Shown: positions 1 to 5,276 of the stretch, one piece after another
How positions within the stretch are numbered: the stretch's first letter is position 1
Layout: every line of letters starts with the position of its first letter
Origin: Dermatophilaceae bacterium
Lineage (GTDB): Bacteria > Actinomycetota > Actinomycetes > Actinomycetales > Dermatophilaceae
Direction of reading: 5' to 3'
Length of the DNA: 5,276 bases
Assembly (NCBI GenBank): GCA_013361975.1
Contig: JABFXB010000018.1
Coordinates: 1 to 5,276 of the forward strand
The notes under the pieces: generated by a model
The model's database searches: none
Told to the model about the DNA's origin: nothing
Seen by the model: the letters and a program-made list of their open reading frames with translations, nothing else
Made by a program: the position numbers and the translations under genes

Positions 1-1
1 C

Positions 2-562
2 TCAGGACATGAGGTTGCGCATGGCCGCGGTGGCTCCGAGCAGGTAGCGCTCGACGACCTCGCGGTCTCGGTCGTCGAGCGAGGCGTCGAGGTCGGCGAG
101 CGCCTCGAACATCGGGCGCATGCGGGCCAGCACCTCGGCCCGCCCGCTGTCGGTGATGACCACCTCGGTGCGCCGGCCGTCACCCGGGTGCGAGCGCCGC
201 TCGGCATGCCCGCGGGAGACGAGGCGGTCGACGACGCCGGACGACGCGGCCGAGGTCACCCCGAGCAGGCGCCCGATCTCGACGGGGCCGAGCGGACCAC
301 GCATGAGGTGTCGCAGCGAGTGCAGCTCGGTGGTCGACAGACCGGCCTTGCGCGCGACGACGGCCGGCACCGTCTCGGAGACCTCGACGAGCTCCTGGAG
401 CGCGGCCAGGGTCGCGGTCGTGCGCCACTCCGGCACCCCCGGCACGAGCCCCAGCTCGGGCAGATCGGACCCGCCGGCCGGTGCCGCGTCCGCCACCGCG
501 TCAGGGGTCGCGTCGGACGCACGGGTGCCTGGGGGCGCGTCTCTGGCAGTGCGACGCTTCAT
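2..562 (-). CDS. MarR-family winged-helix transcriptional regulator
   Basis: Predicted DNA-binding repressor of the MarR family, 186 aa from ATG 562, complete with its TGA stop at 2-4. The first ~45 residues are Ala/Pro/Asp-rich and probably disordered. A helical dimerisation segment (about 46-70) is followed by the winged helix-turn-helix: helices about 77-101, recognition helix about 103-118 (TSAASSGVVDRLVSRG), and the wing about 121-139 containing the family's DGRR signature at 128-131 before VVITDSG. The C-terminal helices (about 141-184) complete the dimer interface. An upstream in-frame ATG at 592 would add ten residues. I prefer 562 because those extra codons are AT-rich at third positions, unlike the rest, and ATG 592 abuts the palindromic operator; a weak GGTGAG lies upstream of 562. 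The gene is divergent from the MMPL transporter gene, the classic arrangement for a local, autoregulating repressor. The family is clear; the ligand cannot be inferred. Confidence 0.9.
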   Translation of the reverse strand: MKRRTARDAPPGTRASDATPDAVADAAPAGGSDLPELGLVPGVPEWRTTATLAALQELVEVSETVPAVVARKAGLSTTELHSLRHLMRGPLGPVEIGRLLGVTSAASSGVVDRLVSRGHAERRSHPGDGRRTEVVITDSGRAEVLARMRPMFEALADLDASLDDRDREVVERYLLGATAAMRNLMS

Positions 563-593
563 GGTAATGTCACTCACCAACTTAGTAATCATC

Positions 594-612
594 TGAGTAA
601 CTCAGTTACTCA
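594..612. promoter_or_regulatory. Perfect 19-bp palindrome, probable MarR operator
   Basis: TGAGTAACTCAGTTACTCA is a perfect inverted repeat: 9-bp arms around a central C at 603. It sits between the divergent MarR and MMPL genes, 31 bp upstream of the regulator ATG at 562 and 19 bp upstream of the transporter GTG at 632. Size, symmetry and AT-rich content fit a MarR dimer site, and an arm-like CTTAGTAA at 581-588 may be an extra half-site (compare CTGAGTAA at 593-600). Binding here would be expected to occlude the promoters of both genes. The palindrome is seen directly; its use by this regulator is inferred from position and family habit. Confidence 0.75.
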
Positions 613-621
613 TCTTATGTC

Positions 622-626
622 GGAGG
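622..626 (+). promoter_or_regulatory. Shine-Dalgarno GGAGG that sets the MMPL start
   Basis: GGAGG at 622-626 is a full-strength ribosome binding site. It lies 5 bases before GTG 632, in the normal spacing range. It lies inside the coding sequence if ATG 617 were used, and only 2 bases before TTG 629. It therefore argues for initiation at GTG 632. Confidence 0.75.
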
Positions 627-631
627 TTCTT

Positions 632-2758
632 GTGCAGGGTCTGACCCACACCATCGTGCGGCGATGGTGGGCCGTCGCCATCGTCATTCTCGCGCTCGCC
701 GGCGCCATGGGCGTCACCAGCGCCATCGGCGAGGCGACACGCACTGCCGCGTCCACCGACCAGCTGCCCGTCGGCTCCGACAGCGCCAAGGCCGCCGAGC
801 TGCGCGACCGCCTCCCGGAGTCCGACGGGTCCACGGCCGTCGTGCTGTTCACCCGCGCCGGTGGAACGCTGAGCTCGGCCGACGTGGCGGCCATCGAGAA
901 CCGGGCTCGCCAGCTTCCCGGCGGCGGCCGCATCCCGCTCCAGCGCAGCGACGACGGCAGCGCCGCTCTCGCCGTCGTGCCCGTCGCCGCCGAGAGCGCC
1001 ACGGAGACCTCGAAGTCCGTGGCCGACATCCGATCCACCGCCGAGCAGGGCCTGCCCGATGGTGTGACGGCCCAGGTCACCGGCCCCGCCGCGGTCGAGG
1101 CCGACCTGGCCAAGGTCTTCGACGGCGCCAACACCCGGCTGCTCATCGCGACCGCCTCGGTCGTCGCGTTGCTGCTCGTCATCACCTACCGCAGCCCGGT
1201 CCTCTGGCTCGTCCCGCTCGTCGTCGTGGGCGTGGCCGACCGGCTCTCGGCCGTCGTCGCGACGCACGTGCTCTCGGTCTTCGACCTCGTCTGGGACGAG
1301 TCGACGATCGGCATCCTGTCGGTCCTCGTCTTCGGTGCCGGCACCGACTACGCCCTGCTGCTCATCTCCCGCTACCGCGACGAGCTTCGCCGCCACGACG
1401 ACCGGCGCGAGGCCATGTCACTCGCCCTGCGGCGTACGGCGGAGGCGGTGCTCTCGAGCGCTGTCACGGTGGTCGTCGGCCTGCTGACCCTCGCCCTCTC
1501 GCTCTTCCCCGCCACCCGGGGGCTCGGCGTCGCCTGCGCCGTGGGCGTCGTCGTCGCCGCCGCGTTCGTGCTCGTCGTCCTGCCGGCCGCCCTCGTCTCC
1601 TTCGGCCGCTGGGTCTTCTGGCCGAAGGTCCCCCACGTCGGCGAGGACGCCCTGGCCGACGGTCGCTCGCTCTGGCGCCGCGTCGGCGACCGTGTCGCCG
1701 CACGGCCCAAGCGCGTCATCGGCGTCACGCTGGTGCTGCTCGCCGCGATGGCCGGCGGACTCCTCGCCGTCGACACCGGGCTCGGCCAGTCCGACCAGTT
1801 CCTCCAGAAGCCCGAGGCCATCGCGGCCGGGGAGCGCCTCGCCGAGTCCTTCCCGGCCGGCAGCGCCGACCCCGCCGTCGTCGTCACCACGGGCGACGCC
1901 GAGCGCGTGCGCGCGGCCGCCGCGGGGGTCGACGGAGTCGCGAGCGCCCGAGTGGTCAACACCGGCGGAGGAGTGACCGAGGTCGACGCCGTCATCAGCG
2001 CGGCGCCCGGAACCGACGAGTCCGCCCAGACGGTGCGAGCCCTCCGCACGGCGGTCGCGCCGATCGCCCAGACCCACGTCGGTGGCTCGGAGGCCGTGTC
2101 GCTCGACCAGGCCGAGGCGTCCTCGCGCGACCGCTTCGTCATCCTCCCGCTGGTGCTCGGCCTCGTCCTGCTCGCACTGGCACTGCTGCTGCGCTCGGTC
2201 GTGGCGCCCATCGTCCTGGTGGCGACGGTCGTCGCGACCTACCTGGCGAGCGTCGGCGCCTCGTGGTGGATCTTCACCCAGGTCTTCGGCTTCTCGGCCC
2301 TGGACGACAGCACACCCCTCTTCGCCTTCGTCTTCCTCGTGGCCCTCGGCGTCGACTACAACATCTTCCTCGTCACCCGCGCCCGGGAGGAGTCGCGCAC
2401 CCACGGCTCGCGGGCCGGCATGCTGCGCGGGCTGGCGGCCACCGGTGGTGTCATCACCAGTGCCGGCATCCTGCTCGCCGCCGTCTTCGCCGTGCTGGGA
2501 GTGCTGCCGCTCGTGGCGCTGGCCCAGATCGGCGTCATCATCTGCGTCGGCGTCCTGCTCGACACGCTCGTGGTGCGCACCCTGCTCGTGCCGGCGATCG
2601 GGATCGTGCTCGGCGACCGCTTCTGGTGGCCGCGCCGTCCCCATCCGGCCGGCCGAATGGAGCACCAGGGCGAACCTGCCGGCCCGGGGTCCGGGGTGCA
2701 GCACAGCCCCTCGGACACGCCCTCCGGGCAGGTTCCGGACCGCGCCGGCATCGGCTGA
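632..2758 (+). CDS. MMPL-family (RND superfamily) membrane transporter
   Basis: Predicted proton-driven exporter in the cytoplasmic membrane, 708 aa from GTG 632. It has the two-fold MMPL architecture: TM1 (about 12-33), large extracytoplasmic domain (about 34-168), TM2-TM6 (about 171-322), cytoplasmic linker, TM7 (about 362-382), second extracytoplasmic domain (about 383-500), and TM8-TM12 (about 502-660), followed by a hydrophilic Pro/Gly-rich tail of about 45 residues. Each half carries the conserved Asp-Tyr pair in its fourth helix: GAGTDY at 235-240 (D239/Y240) and GVDYN at 573-577 (D575/Y576). These correspond to the proton-relay pairs known from MmpL3-type proteins. Length suits the shorter, YdfJ-like actinobacterial MMPL proteins, which lack the long C-terminal domain of MmpL3. 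The open frame runs back to 188, but that part overlaps the regulator gene antisense and is not credible; ATG 617 is the main alternative. The neighbouring MarR gene suggests inducible efflux of a drug or lipid-like compound; the substrate is unknown. Confidence 0.93.
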   Translation: MQGLTHTIVRRWWAVAIVILALAGAMGVTSAIGEATRTAASTDQLPVGSDSAKAAELRDRLPESDGSTAVVLFTRAGGTLSSADVAAIENRARQLPGGGRIPLQRSDDGSAALAVVPVAAESATETSKSVADIRSTAEQGLPDGVTAQVTGPAAVEADLAKVFDGANTRLLIATASVVALLLVITYRSPVLWLVPLVVVGVADRLSAVVATHVLSVFDLVWDESTIGILSVLVFGAGTDYALLLISRYRDELRRHDDRREAMSLALRRTAEAVLSSAVTVVVGLLTLALSLFPATRGLGVACAVGVVVAAAFVLVVLPAALVSFGRWVFWPKVPHVGEDALADGRSLWRRVGDRVAARPKRVIGVTLVLLAAMAGGLLAVDTGLGQSDQFLQKPEAIAAGERLAESFPAGSADPAVVVTTGDAERVRAAAAGVDGVASARVVNTGGGVTEVDAVISAAPGTDESAQTVRALRTAVAPIAQTHVGGSEAVSLDQAEASSRDRFVILPLVLGLVLLALALLLRSVVAPIVLVATVVATYLASVGASWWIFTQVFGFSALDDSTPLFAFVFLVALGVDYNIFLVTRAREESRTHGSRAGMLRGLAATGGVITSAGILLAAVFAVLGVLPLVALAQIGVIICVGVLLDTLVVRTLLVPAIGIVLGDRFWWPRRPHPAGRMEHQGEPAGPGSGVQHSPSDTPSGQVPDRAGIG

Positions 2759-2788
2759 CCAGCATCCGAGCCAACCCTCTACAAACTC

Positions 2789-2817
2789 TTGACAAAGGCT
2801 CGGCGAAGACCTTCAAT
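2789..2817 (+). promoter_or_regulatory. Candidate sigma-A-type promoter upstream of the small RNA
   Basis: A perfect -35 box TTGACA (2789-2794) is followed, after a 17-base spacer, by TTCAAT (2812-2817), which matches four of six bases of TATAAT. Transcription would start near 2824 and run rightward into the C-rich structured element and its terminator, giving an RNA of about 225 bases. A weaker alternative -10 (TATCGA, 2910-2915) lies closer to the element and would give an RNA of about 125 bases, but it lacks a well-spaced -35 box. Confidence 0.45.
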
Positions 2818-2934
2818 CTGGGTGTCGGGACGTTCGAGCCGACGTCGCCAGACCAGTCGAATCGCCCGGCGCACCAACTGAATCACCAGTCGACCCCTTC
2901 TTCCGCACCTATCGACGTCCCCTCGAACGAACAC

Positions 2935-3005
2935 CTCGCGGAGACCCCCTGACCCCCCAGGTGGGCCTCTTGGTCTCGGCCGACCCCCTCCCCCACGGCC
3001 GAGGC
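2935..3005 (+). ncRNA. Candidate 6C-type small RNA (C-rich two-hairpin element)
   Basis: This segment has two consecutive hairpins with cytosine-rich loops. The first can be closed by GAGACC (2941-2946) with GGTCTC (2972-2977); inside it are runs of five and six C (2945-2949, 2953-2958), and an alternative inner stem CCTG/CAGG (2948-2951/2958-2961) presents ACCCCC as a loop. The second is CTCGGCCG (2975-2982) paired with CGGCCGAG (2996-3003), with the 13-base loop ACCCCCTCCCCCA. The outer stem of hairpin 1 and the base of hairpin 2 share 2975-2977, so they compete for three bases. Two hairpins each carrying six or more C are the defining trait of 6C RNA, a small RNA class known in actinobacteria; its Mycobacterium member acts on mRNAs through its C-rich loops. 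A strong terminator follows within about 10 bases. The transcript probably runs to about 3050. The identification rests on motif memory and structure, not on a covariance search. Confidence 0.65.
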
Positions 3006-3009
3006 GGAC

Positions 3010-3055
3010 GGGGCCGCGCGCCGGACTCCCTTCCGGCGCGCGGCCTCCTTCCTTC
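3010..3055 (+). terminator. Strong hairpin terminator, plus strand
   Basis: A perfect 14-bp stem pairs 3012-3025 (GGCCGCGCGCCGGA) with 3032-3045 around the 6-base loop CTCCCT. It can be lengthened to 16 bp with a G-U and a G-C pair at 3010-3011/3046-3047. The pyrimidine tract TCCTTCCTTC (3046-3055) follows on the plus strand only, so the direction is rightward. It most likely ends the candidate small RNA and also stops read-through from the MMPL gene before it meets the convergent oxidase. Confidence 0.8.
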
Positions 3056-3060
3056 GAGCT

Positions 3061-3091
3061 GGGCCACACGCCCACACCGGGCGTGAGGCCC
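3061..3091. terminator. Hairpin between the convergent transcripts
   Basis: GGGCC (3061-3065) plus CACGCCC (3067-3073) pair with GGGCGTG (3079-3085) plus GGCCC (3087-3091): 12 base pairs with one A-A mismatch and a 5-base loop ACACC. No T-rich tract follows on either strand, so it may be an auxiliary, U-tract-less terminator or simply a structured spacer. The right arm overlaps a direct repeat of CACCGGGCG (3075-3083 and 3093-3101). Confidence 0.45.
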
Positions 3092-3103
3092 GCACCGGGC
3101 GCG

Positions 3104-3139
3104 CGACTCCCACTGACAGACCGGTGCCGGTGGGAGTCG
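3104..3139 (-). terminator. Hairpin 40 bp after the oxidase stop, probable terminator
   Basis: CGACTCCCAC (3104-3113) and GTGGGAGTCG (3130-3139) form a perfect 10-bp stem; a T-G and a G-C pair at 3114-3115/3128-3129 extend it inward to 12 bp, leaving a 12-base loop. It lies 39 bases beyond the oxidase TGA on the minus strand, a usual place for a terminator. There is no U-tract, as is common for high-GC actinobacterial terminators. Confidence 0.6.
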
Positions 3140-3178
3140 TTGCTCGAGCTCTTCAGCCGCTGGGCTCGACCAGGGCGC

Positions 3179-5276
3179 TCAGCCGGGCTGTCCCGGCTGG
3201 ACCGGGCCGATCCGGAACGGCCGCATCATCTCGTTGTCCTCGTGCTCGAGGATGTGGCAGTGCCAGACGAACTGGCCGGGGCGCTCGAAGTGCGCACGCA
3301 GGCGCGTCACCTGCCCCGGATAGGCCGTCACCGTGTCCTTGACGCCCGACTCCCAGGCCTCGGGCGGCGTCGCCGCGCCGACGGCCTCCATCGGCTGGAC
3401 GACCTCCCCAGCCGCGAGGAGCAGCGGCTGGCGCTCGACGACCTCGAACGCCACCTGGTGCAGGTGGATGGGGTGCGCGTCCGCGGTCGTGTTGTGGATC
3501 TCCCAGACCTCCGTGTCACCCACGCCCGGGTTCTCGGTCACCGGATGCATCCACTCGTGCTCCATCGCCAGGCCGTCGTGGACCACGCCGAGGGCGCCCT
3601 CGATGGGCCCCTCGACCGGGGCTCCCGCGGCGTCGGCACCGACGTCGGCGAGCTCGACGAGCGCCACCTTGCGGGCGCGTTGCTCGGCGGGCAGCGCAGC
3701 CACCGCCGGGAGCTGCAGGAACCGACCCGGGGTCGACAGGTCGGCGCTCTTCACCGGACCCACCCGGAACTCCATGACGAGCCCGGTCGTCTGCTGGTCG
3801 GCCACCTCGAAGTCGCCCGGCTCGCCGGGAAGGCTCGGCTCGCCGCCACCGAAGGGCTCGTCGGGGCCGACGTTGCGCAGGACGTGCTTCCCCGCCGGGA
3901 CGTCCGTGAAGTCGACGATGACGTCGGCACGCTCGGCCAGCGCCATCAGCAGCCGGTTCGCGTGGTCCGCCGTGAGGTCGACGGGCAGTGCCAGGAACCC
4001 GCCCTCGTTGCCGATCACCGTGACCTTGACGCCCGGGATCTTCTGGAAGTCGAGGATGAGGAAGCGGGACTGGCAGCCGTTGAGGAACCGGAAGCGGTAG
4101 CGGCGCTGCTCGACGTCGAGGTAGGGCCAGGTGCGGCCGTTGACCATGAGCGTGTTGCCGAAGAACTCCGGGTTCCAGAACGGCGAGAAGGTGCCCTTGG
4201 GGATGTACTGGCGCACGATGCCGTCGAAGAAGACCCGCGAGTCCGGGTAGAAGAGCGAGCCGTCCGTGTTGAAGGCGCGGTCCTGGATCACGATCGGGAT
4301 CTCGTAGTAGCTCTTCGTCGTCGGGAACCCGTCCGCCTTGCTCGGGGCGGGGCCCGGCAGCACTGCAGTCGTCTGAGTTCTGCTGTCGCGCACCGCCGCG
4401 TCGCCGTCGGGGCCACCACGGATGACATAGAACCCGGCGCCACCGGCATACACGTTGACCCTCGTCATCCCGAGGGCGTGGTCGTGGAACCACTTCGTCG
4501 ACGCCCGGTCCGGGTTCGGATACTGGAAGACGGAGAAGCCGGCGCCCCACGTGGCGCCGTAGCCCGCGTTCGCCTTGCCCGCGAAGAAGTCGTACCAGGT
4601 GCCCTTGGCGGCGTACCCGCTCGGAAGGTCGGTCGCCGCCGGCAGGAACCACGCCTCCGGGTAGCCGTCGCTCTCGTCACCCACGCCGACAGCTCCGTGG
4701 AGGTGCACGACCATCGGCACCGGCCCGGTGTACGGTCCCGGCGTCTTCCTGAAGACGGGTCGCGAGTCCCGGCCGCTCGTCCCACCAGGCGGGTTCGCCC
4801 AGTGCAGCGTCGGGTCGACGGTGAACAGGTGCGGCAGGTAGCGCCCCTGGCTGTCGACGAGCTCGTTGACCCACTTCACCCGGACCGGTCGGCCGTGCTC
4901 GGCCTCGATGGTCGGGCAGGGCGCATGGTGCAGCAGCACCCCCTGCTTGCTGTCCGACGACAGCGCGCCGTAGCCCCAGACCGTGGTGGCGGGAAGGCCT
5001 GCGGGCAGGACCTGCTGCAGGAACTGGCGCTGCGAGATCTCGTAGTAGTCGACGGGCGGCCCCGCGGTCTGCCTGATCGTGCCGGCTCTGGCCATCACCG
5101 GGGGGATGACGAGCGGGGTGACGAACTTCGGGATGGTGGTCGCGTCCAGGGTCCCCCCGGGCACCTGGGCCACGGCCACCTTCTCACCTCCCGGCAGGTA
5201 CGCGTACAGCGCGAACCCGATTCCAGCACCCCCGACTGCCTTGACGAACGTGCGCCTCGACAGCTCTGTCCGTGCC
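3179..5276 (-). CDS. Tat-exported multicopper oxidase (CotA/PhsA-like), 5' partial
   Basis: Multicopper oxidase that would oxidise a phenolic, bilirubin-like or metal substrate while reducing O2 to water outside the cytoplasm. The frame stays open to the window edge, giving 698 visible residues (numbered here from the codon at 5275-5273); the start codon is outside. Residues 6-12 read SRRTFVK, a twin-arginine motif, then a hydrophobic stretch (about 13-27) and a possible AVA cleavage site (34-36). All four copper motifs are present: HLHG (191-194), WFHDH (262-266) in the CotA-type context HALGMTRVNVYAG, HPIHLHQ (601-607), and HCHILEHEDNEM (672-683) with type-1 ligands Cys673, His678 and axial Met683. 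The middle cupredoxin domain spans about 330-520 (IQDRAFNTDG near 330, then GNTLMVNGRTWPYLDVE). Size and motifs fit the CotA/o-aminophenol oxidase branch; substrate is unknown. GTG 5179 could initiate in frame but would delete the Tat signal. TGA stop at 3181-3179. Confidence 0.93.
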   Translation of the reverse strand, partial: ARTELSRRTFVKAVGGAGIGFALYAYLPGGEKVAVAQVPGGTLDATTIPKFVTPLVIPPVMARAGTIRQTAGPPVDYYEISQRQFLQQVLPAGLPATTVWGYGALSSDSKQGVLLHHAPCPTIEAEHGRPVRVKWVNELVDSQGRYLPHLFTVDPTLHWANPPGGTSGRDSRPVFRKTPGPYTGPVPMVVHLHGAVGVGDESDGYPEAWFLPAATDLPSGYAAKGTWYDFFAGKANAGYGATWGAGFSVFQYPNPDRASTKWFHDHALGMTRVNVYAGGAGFYVIRGGPDGDAAVRDSRTQTTAVLPGPAPSKADGFPTTKSYYEIPIVIQDRAFNTDGSLFYPDSRVFFDGIVRQYIPKGTFSPFWNPEFFGNTLMVNGRTWPYLDVEQRRYRFRFLNGCQSRFLILDFQKIPGVKVTVIGNEGGFLALPVDLTADHANRLLMALAERADVIVDFTDVPAGKHVLRNVGPDEPFGGGEPSLPGEPGDFEVADQQTTGLVMEFRVGPVKSADLSTPGRFLQLPAVAALPAEQRARKVALVELADVGADAAGAPVEGPIEGALGVVHDGLAMEHEWMHPVTENPGVGDTEVWEIHNTTADAHPIHLHQVAFEVVERQPLLLAAGEVVQPMEAVGAATPPEAWESGVKDTVTAYPGQVTRLRAHFERPGQFVWHCHILEHEDNEMMRPFRIGPVQPGQPG

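Larger units (their letters stand above)
2759..3178. other. 420-bp non-coding region between convergent genes
   Basis: No credible protein gene is visible between the MMPL stop and the oxidase stop. The left half (2759-2930) is less GC-rich than the flanking genes and holds a candidate promoter. The right half (about 2931-3139) is densely structured, with a C-rich two-hairpin element, a strong terminator and two more hairpins. The transporter has no obvious hairpin terminator directly after its stop, so its transcript may run on to the terminator near 3047. Confidence 0.7.

Noticed and set aside
188..631. N-terminal extension of the MMPL frame back to ATG 188
   Set aside because: It runs antisense through the MarR gene, has Arg/Gly-rich non-family sequence and no ribosome binding site at its start; the protein family begins with the TM1 region after 632.
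602..2704. Long minus-strand and alternative plus-strand open frames across the MMPL gene
   Set aside because: Their translations are Arg/Ala/Asp-rich or low-complexity with no recognisable domain, as expected of shadow frames of a high-GC gene.
2822..2881. Possible 19-codon small ORF starting at GTG 2822 near the predicted transcription start
   Set aside because: No ribosome binding site precedes it and the Arg-rich peptide looks like chance translation.
2852..2893. 9-bp direct repeat ACCAGTCGA (2852-2860 and 2885-2893)
   Set aside because: Only two short copies 33 bp apart with no further symmetry; could be chance, so not called as a functional repeat.
2779..3113. Minus-strand open frames (98 and 76 codons) in the convergent gap
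   Set aside because: Gly/Arg/Pro-rich translations, no good ribosome binding site, and they cross the hairpins of the small RNA and terminators.
3333..4652. Open frames on both strands within the oxidase gene
   Set aside because: They overlap the clearly conserved oxidase frame with its copper motifs and show no family features.
5177..5179. GTG as the start of the multicopper oxidase
   Set aside because: The frame is open upstream and encodes a Tat signal peptide, so this codon is an internal valine.

Overview
The window is GC-rich chromosomal DNA, with coding third positions almost always G or C. Together with the gene content and a C-rich small RNA locus of actinobacterial type, this points to a high-GC Gram-positive bacterium (Actinomycetota). 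Genus cannot be read from the sequence. No transposase, integrase, CRISPR array, tRNA or rRNA is visible.

Left part (1-2758): a divergent regulator/transporter pair. A complete MarR-family repressor gene lies on the minus strand, and a complete MMPL (RND superfamily) membrane transporter gene lies on the plus strand. The short gap between them is AT-rich and carries a perfect 19-bp palindrome (594-612) that looks like the MarR operator. The transporter has a clear Shine-Dalgarno and most likely starts at GTG 632. The simplest reading is a self-regulated efflux/export unit: ligand binding to the MarR protein would release the palindrome and raise both transcripts.

Middle (2759-3178): a 420-bp non-coding stretch between convergent genes. 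It holds a candidate promoter with a perfect TTGACA -35 box, a structured C-rich segment with two cytosine-run hairpins resembling the actinobacterial 6C small RNA, a very strong 14-bp-stem terminator directly after it, and two further hairpins toward the oxidase gene. This is the most interesting part of the window.

Right part (3179-5276): a minus-strand multicopper oxidase of the CotA/phenoxazinone-synthase-like type with all copper-binding motifs. Its reading frame stays open to the right edge and encodes a twin-arginine (Tat) signal peptide there, so the gene is 5'-truncated by the window and the protein is predicted to be exported folded with its copper. It shows no obvious functional link to the MarR/MMPL pair, and the two units are separated by terminators.
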